From positions 20,095,501 to 20,159,500 of the forward strand of contig NC_135245.1 in NCBI RefSeq assembly GCF_947623445.1: a stretch of DNA of 64,000 nt, written 5' to 3'. Under the pieces are notes generated by a model. The model did no database searches and was not told the origin of the DNA. It saw only the letters and a program-made list of their open reading frames with translations. The stretch comes from Clavelina lepadiformis. Taxonomy: Eukaryota; Chordata; Ascidiacea; Aplousobranchia; Clavelinidae. Of this stretch, positions 44,986-57,260 are shown piece after piece. Made by a program: the position numbers and the translations under genes. Within the stretch, counting starts at the first letter, position 1; every line of letters begins with the position of its first letter.

Positions 44986-46735
44986 TCAGTCTCCCCACGA
45001 GTCGATGGCCTTATAAAGCATATCGTCGGTTTTATGCAATAAATCACTCCAACTGCACCGGTACTGGGGAATCCCCTGTTGTGAGCAAATGAGCATCTTG
45101 TTTAGATCCATGGCGTGAGGCCAGGCAAGTGGCACCACATGTGTGAGGTGGGCGAAAAGCCATTTCGAGAAAGCGCACATGTAAATAGTAGAATCCATGC
45201 CCCAGCATCTGCATTGTGACGTAACGACGTGGTAATTTTTACTTGTTTGTGACGCAGAATTTGTAATAACTAGCATTTATAGTGACCTCTTATCGTCGCC
45301 GCAGTGACCCCTGACCTCCTTACACGATTGTCCGAGTTTGAAGAGCATTTGCTGATGTTCCCAGCCTGGTGTCGGACAGTCCGACCAAAACTTGCACATG
45401 ACGTCAGATAGGATTCTGTGACGTAACAAAGGAGATTACAAGCAAACAATGTGCAAGCAACAAGTAGCCGGGCAATAAAACCTTTTGTAAGTTCCGGGGT
45501 TTTCTTTGTTCTCTTCCAAGGGAATAAAGATGTCGACCGAAGTCAGGATCACTCTGTAGTCTCTTGTGATCACCCAGTCTCTGGGAGTGAAGTTGTACGG
45601 AAAGAATCTGAGAGGAGGAAATATATTCATGTATTTGACGAGATGGAATATTGCCGCCGCACGATGGCGCTCACCCGTTTAGGAAGAAATTTTCGAAAAC
45701 TTCTATGAAGTTTCTCATGATCTTTAGCGCCACTACCGGCGGATTTGATTGCGATTTCACAAATCTTCTCAATCCACTCAGCTGCGCGCATTCTTCGGTT
45801 ATGACGTCATGATCGCACAGATGAAACGCGTCATCAAATCTTTCCATTATATATCTGAAACGGATGAAAGATCGTTGTTGTCATACACAAACAAAAATCA
45901 CTTCCAAGCGTTTTTGATTGTTACAAACTGATTACGTCATCACGACCACATAACCTACCGTATGGAATGGACTTCTTGCCCAGAATATTGTGGCGTCATT
46001 ACGTCGGTTTCGTTTTTTGTACTAACGCAAATGGCGTATATGCGGGGAATCCCCGGCCACATACGCATCTGAAGCAGTTTATAGAGATTGCCTATGGCAA
46101 CGTTAAGCCAACCAGCGGAACTTTTCGGCGCGAATTTGGACGGATTTTTTCCCGCGAATTTCAACGCATTCAGTAAATCCACCGCTTCTGCGTGATCTAC
46201 GTCGTCAATATCTGACGTCATGTCGTCTATGGCTTGATCGCTGGAGAATGACTTTATCACAAAGTTAATTGTCTCCCCATTATGAAGGAATAGCTCTCCC
46301 ATTTGAGTGGAAGCCTCTTTCGAGCCATACACAAGCTTGGGGTTACGCTTCCGTCTTTCCATGTACTTCATCTCGTCACAGTTTAGTATTTTATCGTCAT
46401 AGAAGGCGTTTGTGATGTCATCAACCGCTCTGTCTTTTACCAACGGGCTGTAATCCTTGGACAGAAGGTCAATGAGGCTTTCAATTTTAATATATTCATC
46501 CACGACGGGTAAAGTAATATTCCGCCAAGGGTAAGTAGCTTCCTCTCCATTGTTCGAGGAAGACTTTGATTCTAGAACCGGGATCACATCGGCTAGGACG
46601 CGAAGTTCTCCCTTCCAATCGAATTCTGCAACACAAAGGTTTGTTAGAGACGGTGACGGTGCTTTACTAGATCAAAGACCTCACCTTCATCGCCGTTCAA
46701 GAAGTTGAGTTGAGAAAGTTTTTGAAATCTCGTTT
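44986..46735 (-). CDS. FAM69/DIPK-like secretory-pathway kinase-like protein A (5' end unresolved)
   Basis: Minus-strand exons 46735-46685 (tentative), 46625-45959, 45854-45675, 45607-45482, 45415-45287 and 45208-44986 keep frame throughout. Key blocks: TINFVIKSF (possible beta-3 Lys), WPGIPRIYAICV, YIMERFDDAF (hinge-like), WVITRDYRVILTSVDIF (DFG-region-like), then a Cys-rich tail with CKFWSDC, SCKEVRGHC, CWGMDSTIYMC and YRCSW. The later four exons correspond one to one with those of the plus-strand gene at 49426-51460. FAM69/DIPK proteins are ER/Golgi membrane-anchored, Cys-rich kinase-like proteins; this assignment rests on overall pattern and is moderate. The N-terminal anchor exon was not found upstream. 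Confidence 0.6.
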
Positions 46736-46745
46736 CTTGGCAAGT

Positions 46746-49425
46746 CTCTACACAAGCAAATTTTTGTTGAAACTCTCTCAAAATTCAATAAAGAACCACT
46801 GACATTTTGCCAACTTATAAAGTTTTCTTTAAAGTTGTCAAAAAGTAGATCTTGGAATTTCCTTCTCAAGGCAATATGGCCACGTTATGACCCTATCACA
46901 GTATATCGCTGGCAAGTGTTTTCAATTAGATTAGCAGAAGAAAAATGGATTTTCGTTACGACCAATGCACATCAGATAAAATTTACTTTTGCATCGAAAA
47001 AATTTATTCGTACAAAAACGACTCACTTTTGGAAAAATAAGAATCAAAAACGAGGTAAATAATTCCATTGAGAAGTATCAGACCAAGGATTGTGATGTAA
47101 AATCGGCGTGAAGCGGAATGACACCTAAAAATCCACCTAAACGTCATAATAACATCCTCTCTATGTTAAATGTCATCACATCATCTATGTAAAAGATCAC
47201 TCTAACTACCAGAAAGGCAACTTATGCTGAAACAAAAATACGTTAAAATTCAAACATTTAAATGTTTTAAAAAGTTTTAAACAAGCAAACACTGCACCTG
47301 TTCAATATAACACCACATGCCTGACCACAAACCAGCTACATGCAAGACGTTGCAACAACGAACTAACTGACAAAATATGATATTCTTTGCCAGCTTAGGC
47401 ATCCACGTTTTGCTCTACTTGCTTCGATAATGAAGCGATACATTGCCTCGAGCGTACAACAAATTAAACGAAATTGAATGATAATGTACCAACCTGGTCA
47501 CACAATGCATCCGTTTCATTGATGGGGATTCACCTATTATGGAACTGATTAGTTTATTTTTGACTGTCGCCATTCCACCGATTAAAAATCGTACGTTAGA
47601 AAACGTTTTTCACAGTTTATTGTTAACTTAAGTTGAACGCTATAGCAGAGTTATTTGAATATAACCCAAATCAACATTGTTATTTAAGTCTTACTTCAAT
47701 AAAACCATAAATAAATAAAATCAAATTTTTGCATATAGGCCTACCCATTTTCCTAACCTAACTGACTGTTTCTGACAACGAGCTGTGTGACCTTGTTACA
47801 TTGAAATATTCGCTTCTTATACTTTCAGACTTGCGTCATATTTGCATTTTAATTGTATTGGGTTGAGAAGAATTTTCCTTCAAATTACTGAAATAGTTTT
47901 TAAATTAAACAAACAATATTTGCGTTTAAAACTGAGAATGTATAGCGCCATATACTAACATTGGAAGTCCTTTGTCGATTCGAAAGTAATTAGTGTGTAA
48001 GGTTTAATGCACAAAACACATTTCATGCAAATATTATAATTTGCAAATAAATGTCGTTATTTGTATTTTGCCAAATCGTTAGCTGCAACACTTTGAAATA
48101 TTGCTGTTGTGCCAAATACTTCTCATTTGTGAGAAAACTAACAAAGTTAACATTTTAAAAATAATATTTTATAGCAACTTGAAACGAAAAATAGTTTTTC
48201 TGTCAAAATCTTTTCATAAACCAAATGTTGTTGCATATCCTCATCAGGGTTGATTCACGTGCAGGCTGCCATCAACATCAAATTAACATTTATATATTAA
48301 TGTATAAATTACAATGTTTCTTGTGTCTTGTTTAATCTTCCCACGAACCTAACCCCGGGTTAGTGTTCTAAGACTATCATTAATGATAATGACTCGTCAC
48401 ATCATTGCATATCATTATGTATATAAACTATCGCATTAAACAGAACTTCTGCCGGCGATAGAGTTTCTTTTAACGTGGTTTTTCTTTTCCCATCCACTGA
48501 TGCACATGCAGCATTGAAGCAATTTTCATTCATCTTTTGCTCAAGCACATCACCTGCTCGTCCGCTTGAGTTAACGTTGTTATTAATATCAATATTTTGA
48601 TTGTTTTTTTTTTTCTATTTCTGTTTTTGGCGACCGTGTATTCTTTCAGCACCTTATTACCATCAGTATTTCCTCCCACCTTTGAACGTTTTAGGCTTAG
48701 TCATTTTGTCCGTGAACTAGCACATGCTATTAACAACTGATATGTAGCACTGATTTTTGGTTCCTGCAGCGCTACCAAAAATGAAAATGATTGTTGATTG
48801 GTTCACCAAGGCAGTGTAATGGCGCCTGGCGTAATGCTGCAGGAAAATTGTTAATTAATTGGTAGTTTATTCTCGATTGTAACATCTTAATTTACGCTGC
48901 GATAAACAGAGACCACGAACACAATCATTTCGAAATGGTTGTAGTTTATGTCAATTGAAAGGTGCAAAGGTTAAACACAAAGCTTCTTATTAAACTATTG
49001 GTCGTGCCACAGCTTCCTAGACACGTAGACGAACGTTCAAGGCGTGGTGAGAAAGCGTTTTTAATTTCGATGAATGAGAAATGTTTGTCTAAGTATTGTG
49101 GGAAAAACGTCCAAGTATACTTCTTGAAAACTCAACTTTGCCGCAGGGGAATGAACGAGCTTTAGATACTTCGCCTAATTAATTGCTCGAAGCAAATTTC
49201 CACTGATTTTAAGGTTTTAGTCTGAGCCTACCAGGCGCTTTATTAGGAATAGGTTTCAAGTTTATCGTCCACGTTAGTTCAGATTTATCACCACACAGCC
49301 GTGAAAAAGTGAATGAAATTCTGCAAAAGCAGCGCAATGGAAAACGAGAGAACAGCAGTTTAATAACTGAGCCTTCAGTTCACTTTTCAGGAAGGACGTT
49401 GCATTGACTGTTAGTGACGACATAG
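46746..49425. other. divergent intergenic region of the FAM69/DIPK-like pair
   Basis: About 2.7 kb between the 5' ends of the two paralogues. It should hold both promoters and the missing first exon of the minus-strand gene. No exon or repeat can be supported by eye. One T-run lies at about 48605. Confidence 0.4.
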
Positions 49426-51460
49426 ATGTCATGGTACATCCATCAAAGCATGATGGCTCTATATTTAATGTCTTCTAAGCTGCTCCTGCATCACCCAGTT
49501 CCCATCATGGCTCTTCTCTTCACCGCCTTCCTCGTCTTCAACTGCATCCTACTTACAAATATCGAGAGATCTAAGCAAAGTAAACTTTTAATTTGCTACC
49601 TGGTTTGTTTTGTTGTAATATCAAGTTTAAAGAAACAACTTTTTGAAGCTTCTTTTGATCCAGTGACTACAACGCCACTTCGACCAATGGAAGTCCGTTA
49701 CGTCATGAAGTCTTTAACATTACATCGTTCTTTTCAAAATCAGGTATGTTAAAAGATTAGTTTGCAATATTTCACCAATTCTATTTCCCAGACGGTCGTT
49801 TCCTCGAATTTGTAACATACGCGAATTATGACAGCATAATTGCTTCTTGTCACTTTTCCGTTCTTGAAACGAATATTTTCTAAAGTTAATAAATTTTATT
49901 GCTTTCAATTCTCAGAGTGGATTGCGTTTAAAGTATTTCAACAAAGATGGCGGACCTCACTTCAATGAGGGAATTATTCTTGAAGCAAACTCAAGTTCAG
50001 AAAGGTTAAGGAGAAAGGAATCAAATGACATCGCGGGCATATTTCAACCAATTACGTCACAATCCACCATCAATCGAATACGAAACATACTGCAAAACTT
50101 ACGTCATAACAGAGGTTTACAAAGAATTGCTAAGATTTGGAACTGTACAATGATGCAAAGTATTCGTACACGTGACAATCGTCCTATTATGACAACACAA
50201 TCTCTCAACTTAGAAAACGAACAATTGGACCTTGTCCTACCAGATGAGAAAATTGTCAGAGTTATTTTGAAGACATTTCGTGTCTTTACACAAACCAAAG
50301 CCACTGTGTCGTCACAAACATCTTTCGACCCGCTTTCGGACGTAAATGACCCCACTGATGACGCAACGGAAAGAGAAGCAGAAAACTTGCTAAAAATTTT
50401 AAAATTGCAGGGTGTTCCGGGAATTCCCCGAGTGTTTGGTGTTTGTGTTGTCAACGAAGACATGACGTCATTGGGCGATCAACCACAACATTCGCTGAGG
50501 TAACGTTTTTACGGAATTGGTTTGATACTTTAGAACCTTTTCATCTTCTGTATTTTTGCCATAGCTACGTCATGGAAAGATATGATGACGTCATGCCATT
50601 GTTTTTGTCACAATCGCCATTGAAGCGTTTCATAAAATATCACCCGTCCCCTGGACCGACCGTGGCCAAAATAATTCGAAATGTCGCTAAACTTTTCGAA
50701 ACTCTGTTTTTAAACGGGTGAGTGTTACGTCATAATCGCACGTTATTGCCACATCCCTGCTCTCTTGCAGCATCTAGCGGAAAATTATTTAGTAAGAAAG
50801 GTTTGCTTCTAGAATTTTTCCTGCCAAATTATCAGCTGATGAGATCGTAGTTACAAGAAGTTATGACGTCAAGGTTACATCAACGGAATATTTTGTTTCG
50901 CTCACAAGTTCAAGCACGACAAACTTTAAGAGGTGATTCCGACTAACCTTTAACTTGTCTATGGTGAACTTACCGGATAACTATCCAACCTATTGCTTGG
51001 CAATTACAACAGAGCTCTCTCCGACCTGTCCTGTCGCTCATGGGACGAGTGTGCGGCCTTAGAATGGAACGATCACGATAGGGGAATTCCCGGCGCCCAC
51101 AAATGCCAAGACTTTCGAGGTCACTGTTCTACTCACAACAGGTGTGACGTCATGAAACACGTAACGCTACGTCATGCACACGACTACGTTCGTATAATCA
51201 AGCGTTGTATTGAGGACGTTATCATTTGAGGAAGTTGATTTCCAGAAATTTTTGACAGGTGCTGGGGTTACGATGCTAGCGTGCATCTGTGCGTTTACTC
51301 GCGTTGGATTTTTAAGGAGCTTATTGACGTCATTCCGTCGTCATGGAAAGGGAAAAGATTAATTACGTCATTGCTGACATGCACGGGGCAACCCGACCCG
51401 GAATACCGATGCGACTGGACTTACCTCCATGAATCAGTCAGCAAAATTATCAGCGATTGA
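49426..51460 (+). CDS. FAM69/DIPK-like secretory-pathway kinase-like protein B
   Basis: Seven exons (49426-49579, 49664-49743, 49916-50499, 50565-50717, 50813-50932, 51013-51141, 51259-51460) join in frame to about 473 residues. The N-terminus has one hydrophobic anchor (VPIMALLFTAFLVFNCILL), typical of a type II Golgi/ER protein. Later blocks are VRVILKTFRVF, VPGIPRVFGVCV, YVMERYDDVM, VVTRSYDVKVTSTEYF, and a Cys-rich tail (SCRSWDEC, KCQDFRGHC, RCWGYDASVHLC, YRCDW). Members of the FAM69/DIPK group run about 430 residues with a similar anchor and Cys pattern. Classical HRD/DFG motifs are not evident, so activity is uncertain. The start could instead be the ATG at 49468. AATAAA lies at 51688. 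Confidence 0.68.
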
Positions 51461-51687
51461 AGCACAAGATGAAAAATTGCTGAACTCAGCACAAATGGAG
51501 AGCGGTAAACTGTGAGTGGTGTGAGTGGTGGCGCTGATAAGCTAACTACAGACCATGTTATATCCGGCTGCTCAACCTATCATGCGCCCCACAGAACGGA
51601 TGAGCGGCGAATTTTGAATGAGTGCACGATTCAGCGGCACCTCAACATCTAATCTGGGTGGTTGGATAGTTACATCTGCTTCACAAA

Positions 51688-51693
51688 AATAAA
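51688..51693 (+). terminator. polyadenylation signal of FAM69/DIPK-like gene B
   Basis: AATAAA 228 bases after the stop codon at 51460. Confidence 0.4.
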
Positions 51694-52149
51694 AGCCTAG
51701 ACATCGAGTCTGTACCGTTGACTTTATGTTTATACCTTCCTACCTCGCACTGAAGTTATTCTATCTATGTATTACGCCATTAAAAATTTCTAAAGGGTTG
51801 ATTGAAAAACAGCTTAGTGTACGAGATTCACGCAAAGCCGGTCATAGTTGCAGAAATAAATTTATTGCAAAAAAAAAACACTTTCACTTTGTTGCAAACT
51901 TCTGCCTCAAACAGTTTTTGTGCGCTGTGATGGGTAACCGGAACACTGGAACACTATTTTTATCTTCGCCATACAAATGTGGAAAACACTATTGTGACGA
52001 AACAAAACATCGATTAGAAAGTCGACATCATTCGATAAAAAGATCAGAATAGAAATCCAGAAAATCAAATATAATATATAATATAATAAATCAAAATAGA
52101 TCGGAGGAAATGCTGCAAAAAATACAAACCATTTGACATTCAACGAAAC

Positions 52150-55100
52150 TCACGAATTTCGACGATAATTTTTAGAGGCTCGTGTGTGTCGCTGCTTGCC
52201 CAATTCCTCCCTGGCAAGGTTCCACAGAGTGTGGAACGACTGGTGCTGTTTGGAAAAATGTTCAACAAGGACGATCTCACATTTCCTCACCCCCTGAGAC
52301 AAATTTTCCTGAAACAGAGGAGCAAGTTGCAATAGGGGTGGCATAACCTCACATAGTTCGTGTTTAAACCAGGATGAGAAGCCACACTCGATCATATCGG
52401 TAAAAGGTCATTGTGTCGTGAATAATTTGCAACACCAAGAGTTTCTGAAGATACATTTAGTGACTCAGCATTATACGTCATAACAATGACATCATCTGCA
52501 GATATACCAGGAATCTTTTTATGGTAGCTGATTTTCGATCATCTTCGTCTTTGTCTTCTCCTTCCATCAAATCCTCCGGATCCAATTTGCACGCATCCCT
52601 TCAAGAATTACGTCACAAATGCGTTAATATTACGACATAATTGTAGGAACAAATGCTATTCTGTATGGCATACCTGTCTAGGCAGGACAAGGTAATATAA
52701 TCTGACATGATGGACCCAACCCAAAAAGTAGAAAACACAACTCCCGCTTTTATGCATAAAATACCCACCAACTTCCCGCATAAAGTACGTGGCGTTACGT
52801 CGCCATATCTGCGAGCGTAAACAAAAAGCTTCAAATCGGACGCTGAGGAAGTGTTTCTCAAAACTACGGGTTTTGTCGTTATGTTTATCACTACCCGCCG
52901 TACCCGACCGTGGTGATGGTGATGATGGTCCACCAAAATGAATGAGGAATGCTGGGGAATGAAGCTCCGTTGGTTTCATGCTCGGCGACAAAGACGAAGG
53001 TCGAGAAAAGTACGACAAGCACCATCTTAATAAGAAACAAAACATGTTTGTGAAGAAAAATTTAACGATCTCTTTGACAACTTTGGTAACCATCAACGAT
53101 TTAAAAATTATTCGTCACTAGATCCGACCTACCAGTATACTAAGCAAGTAGAACAAGAGTATGGCAGCGCGTCTCACGACAACGAAACTTGCAAGGCGAA
53201 GTTCTCTTGAGTATTGTGACAGTTTCAAAATTCTCAGCGATCGAACCACACCAATAAATCTGTTCAACAAGCCAATGATTTTGTGGCAATGACGACTTTA
53301 AAACTGAGACATAGCGTTTAATTTGGGGCTTAATATTGTTTGCTTCATTGGGGATGAATTGTGTTAACTCGATCAGCAAATAAAAAAAAAAAGAAGGATA
53401 TTTAACAGCTCTATATATAATAGAGAATAACTTCCCTTCTTAATTTGAAATATTTGGGTACCTGCTTAGGTTGATGATGTATCGCGGTCGGCGCTTTCCA
53501 AGGTACAAGATGTTGAGAGAAAGATCGATAAAGTAGGCGACGACCGCAACAATGTCGTTAAGATTCAAGGGATTCTAAACAAATAATCCTTTTAAAACAT
53601 AGTTCACAAATTGTTATTTCATTATTGAATTCTGTTGTAATGTTTCAGTCATGTACTGACAATTTTAAGTTACCGGAGATACTGACCTTCAAAAATTTGA
53701 TCTTGCCAGGGCAAGAGATGAACCTGAGAATCAGTTGGAGGAGAAACCAAACGATGCAGCACATTTCGATGAGGAATAGGATCGCGGCAGGGCTACCCAT
53801 GTACGCCTCCAGGACGAACCATCGGTTGGGAGATGTGCACGGTTGCTTCTCCATCTCGGCACAAACTGTGTACAACGTAATAAAAACGTTATCACGTGTG
53901 CATGTGCCATGAAGATAAACAGACTTGGTAGTCTTTTCTTGACGTAATTTGCGCGTTTGATGCGTCACAGCGGACGCTTGTTGCGATTGCTGCTGCAAAG
54001 AGGATGGAATCACAAATTTACTGTAGAAATCATGGAGTAGCTTTTTGTGACAAGAGAACTCGATCTGGCATCGCGCCAAGGCGTATCTGAGCTTGAGATT
54101 CAAGCTAGAATTAAAGCTGCATTCGTTTAGGATGGCCTTGCTTTCCTGTACGACAATGTCTTGGGAATACAAGGTTAACAACGGTACACCAGTCGTTGAG
54201 ACAAAATCGCGGTCTCTCGACGAAACATCCGTGCTATGATTGTTCAAGAAGCTTTCACAAGCGTTTAAAGCAGGGATGAAGCTTTTGTTTAGGTCATGAT
54301 GTAATGGTTTAAAACCTGTCAGTGTTTCCAAGCAAAAAACGACAACCGACACGATGATGACGAGAACCGATATGCAGATGATGATGTGAGACAGCAATGA
54401 GCCTTCATAGTTTTCGAGAAGTTTCCAGAGGAACTTTCTTACTCTTCCATCAGGTACCGGTTTTTCCTTGGAACAGCGAAGTATTCCCTCTTCGAGTAGA
54501 AACTGCTTAAGCGTGTCACGTCCAAAGGAATAAAACTTAATGTCTTTTATGAAGATGTCGATGGAAATGTTATCCGGCCGCCGGAGGACGTCCCCTTTCA
54601 CATAGAAATCTAAAATGGCCTCAAACATGTCTTGGTTTCGATCAAAAAAGTATTCGTCCCGTTTTCTATCGAAATACTGCCTTTTTTTCTCCGAGTTGCC
54701 TAGCAACGATTCCGGATGACGATCGAGGATTCTGGAGTCAACTTCAAATATCTTTCCGGAAACGTTAAATCGTTGTTTATAATTTTCCGGGATGTAGTCG
54801 CGGAAGCGAATACATTGCCAGTTATGATCACCATCTACGGCCGTGGGTAACAGTATTATGACGTTAGCACGGCGACTGCGCAAGATATCGGAACTGCTTC
54901 TGAAAAACGGAAAATGACAAAAAGCGACGAACGGATGAAATGACCTACTTAGTTGCCGTTTTGAGCCTCAAGGTTATCTCCAATTACAAACTTGGCACTT
55001 TCTGTTTCTTCATTCCCTGAACTTTTAATCAATGACGTAGACGTAGACCTAGCTGGATAAGGTGACGTCATACACTCTCGCTCAGTATCCGACAGCCACT

Positions 55101-55427
55101 TGGTGCTTTGCCTCTGTGAATCGAAGAAGAATGGTCAAGTTTAAGTTTAAAATTCACTTTAAATTCAAGTTCAATGACCTTTCGGTGACGAAGATGGCTT
55201 GGCTCGGCGTCTGACAACAAAAGATCCGTCGACAGGCCGTTGTCGTGTGACAACGTCATCCGGTTATCGCTTGGAATACTCGATGACGTAATACGTTTGT
55301 GGTTGTTTTTGGATGTGATGTCATACTTATCCATGTGAGAGTTAAAAGTTACACTTGTGAGTTGTGACGTCACGAAGTATTTTCGACGTTTCAGTTTTAA
55401 TGAATGACGTAATTCAGAACCTGTCAT
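52150..55427 (-). CDS. Shaker-like voltage-gated K+ channel, divergent
   Basis: Minus-strand exons: 54899-53687 (T1, S1, S2), 53574-53462 (S3), 53259-53133 (S4), 53025-52904 (S5 and pore), 52808-52674 (filter end and S6), 52598-52508, and a probable last exon from about 52384 to 52150. The T1 domain is clear (FNVSGKIFEVDSRILDRHPE, DEYFFDRNQDMFEAILDFY). S4 reads RFIGVVRSLRILKLSQYS, with one arginine step replaced by Gly. The pore is FWWTIITITTVG, joined by splicing to YGDVTPRTLCGKLVG, so the TVGYGD filter is split by an intron. Oddities: the S1-S2 loop is about 175 residues (far longer than in Kv1), and S6 reads FSTFWVGSIMSDY where Kv1-4 have the PVP hinge. A 5' coding exon (55427 to about 55085) is likely, but its donor phase could not be fixed. 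It could be a modifier subunit, not an independent pore. Confidence 0.78.
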
Positions 55428-55429
55428 TC

Positions 55430-57260
55430 AAATGCAATATCATAGATGGCTAGTTGTAATGAAGTGAATTCCAGGTCAAGGTCACCACATCGCGAAGGAA
55501 TTAAAATGTATTGGATAAACTAATCGACATCTGCTATCGAGAACTAAGACTGTCAACTTTTATAGAAACAATATTTGCGAAAGGTATCAAGCCAGATAAT
55601 TTGAGATTAACACTTGCAGGCTAAAACAATTATTTTCTAGGTTCAACTGATCCTCTTCTTTAAATGCAATTAAGAGGTGCAAAATTTCTTTTCCGACTTG
55701 TAAGATCAATGAGGAATTTTTTTCAAGAACAAATAAATCTATATACAACCCAACTTTCTTAGCCGCTGTTCGGCTCTTCCTTACAAATGGAATCACGTTG
55801 ATTAAATTACTTGGGTGCACCGTACACTCAGCTATATGGTCAAGCTCTTTTCTACCACTCAATTGTTACAATTGACATAAATTGACAAAGCTAAGACTCT
55901 TTGTCTGACAAAGATTGTCTTTAATCTTTTTTAGTTTCTGGTACTGACGTTGAAACTCTTTCATTTGAATAGAATCGCGCCATTATTCTGCTCAGTGCTT
56001 TTAAAACAATTTCATGCCGATTCTCATCAATGACGACTACTTAGTGTCTTTGAACACATTTGTTTGACCAGCGCCTTAGTGCCTTATGTGCAGCAGTTAA
56101 TGTCCTTCTAATCCTGTTGATCACCGGTGATTAAGGTAAGTTAGGCTCCTTCGAGTATCTTTTGTTAATAAGACAACGCTGCTATAGTTCCAAGTCGAGC
56201 ACTGCGAGTGTTTAAGCGAGTGTTTTACGTTAATAATTTGATAGAGTGGGCATGCGCATTCCTAACACTGATCTGCAATCAATTCCACGGCTTCAGTTTG
56301 ACATTCCCGCCTAAAGAAGAGTCGCTTGAGGTAGTATAGTCATAGGTGTGTGCGAAATACGTGGCATGCTTCTAGTAAATGGTCACCTTAAGCATTAGTA
56401 GGTGCGCTTTCTACGGTAATCAAGCCTCAAGACCACATTTTAATCAAATAAATATCGTGATAAAAATTTCAAATTCCAAAGCTGTAGCTACCCTGAGATT
56501 ACTTGTGCTAAACTACATTCAATAACTTAACTGGGAACGTGTAATACTCGACATATTTGCCTTTGTAAATTTTCACTGCATATGACTCCAGGTTGGTGTT
56601 TTAGAATGCGTTAGTAAATTTACTGTATAATAAAACAAACAAAGATTTGATGGCATTTTTTGGTGTTTGACGCCACCTGAAATGGCTTTGATCGTTTCTT
56701 AACACTTAGGCTTCATGCCAGTTTAATTTTTAACTTTGATAAATACAATGTTGAATTTATTCAAGCCAGGGCTTCTTTTTCAGCAAAAATTTCAGAACTA
56801 ATTTGAAAAACATCGGCAAAAGTTGATATGAAACCTGAAAGGTATTAAGCACGGCTTATTACGGATCTATGAATTCGCGCGTACCTTTTATTTATTGTGC
56901 CAATTAATAAACAAATTTGTTGATGTCACTTAATTTAATGAGTATTTGTTGGCAAATCAAATCTTCATGCAGTACTCTTGTAACCCAACTTTTTCCCTAC
57001 CAGGAACCTTCCCGCTTCACAGCTAGTCACTTAGCTCTTTTTGTCTCATTCACTTTTAATCGCATATCTTAGGTAAAAACAGCCATCTTTTCACTACAAA
57101 GTTAAAACGTAGACTGCACCAACTATTCGTCACCAAACTATCGTACCACTCACCATCATCAGTCAACGAGGAAAAAGGATTCGCGGGTATCGTGGCATGC
57201 TCCGGAGAAGAACTGCAGGGAACAAGAAAAACGTGCGCGTGTATATAGAACTACAATTCC
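55430..57260. other. spacer, no gene seen
   Basis: Contains a 91-codon minus-strand frame at 55587-55862 without recognised motif. Otherwise AT-rich with no supported exon. Confidence 0.4.

Noticed and set aside
50104-50463. 119-codon minus-strand frame
   Set aside because: Antisense shadow of the large third exon of the plus-strand FAM69/DIPK-like gene.
55587-55862. 91-codon minus-strand frame near the Kv gene
   Set aside because: No channel or other motif, and no splice sites linking it to the Kv exons.
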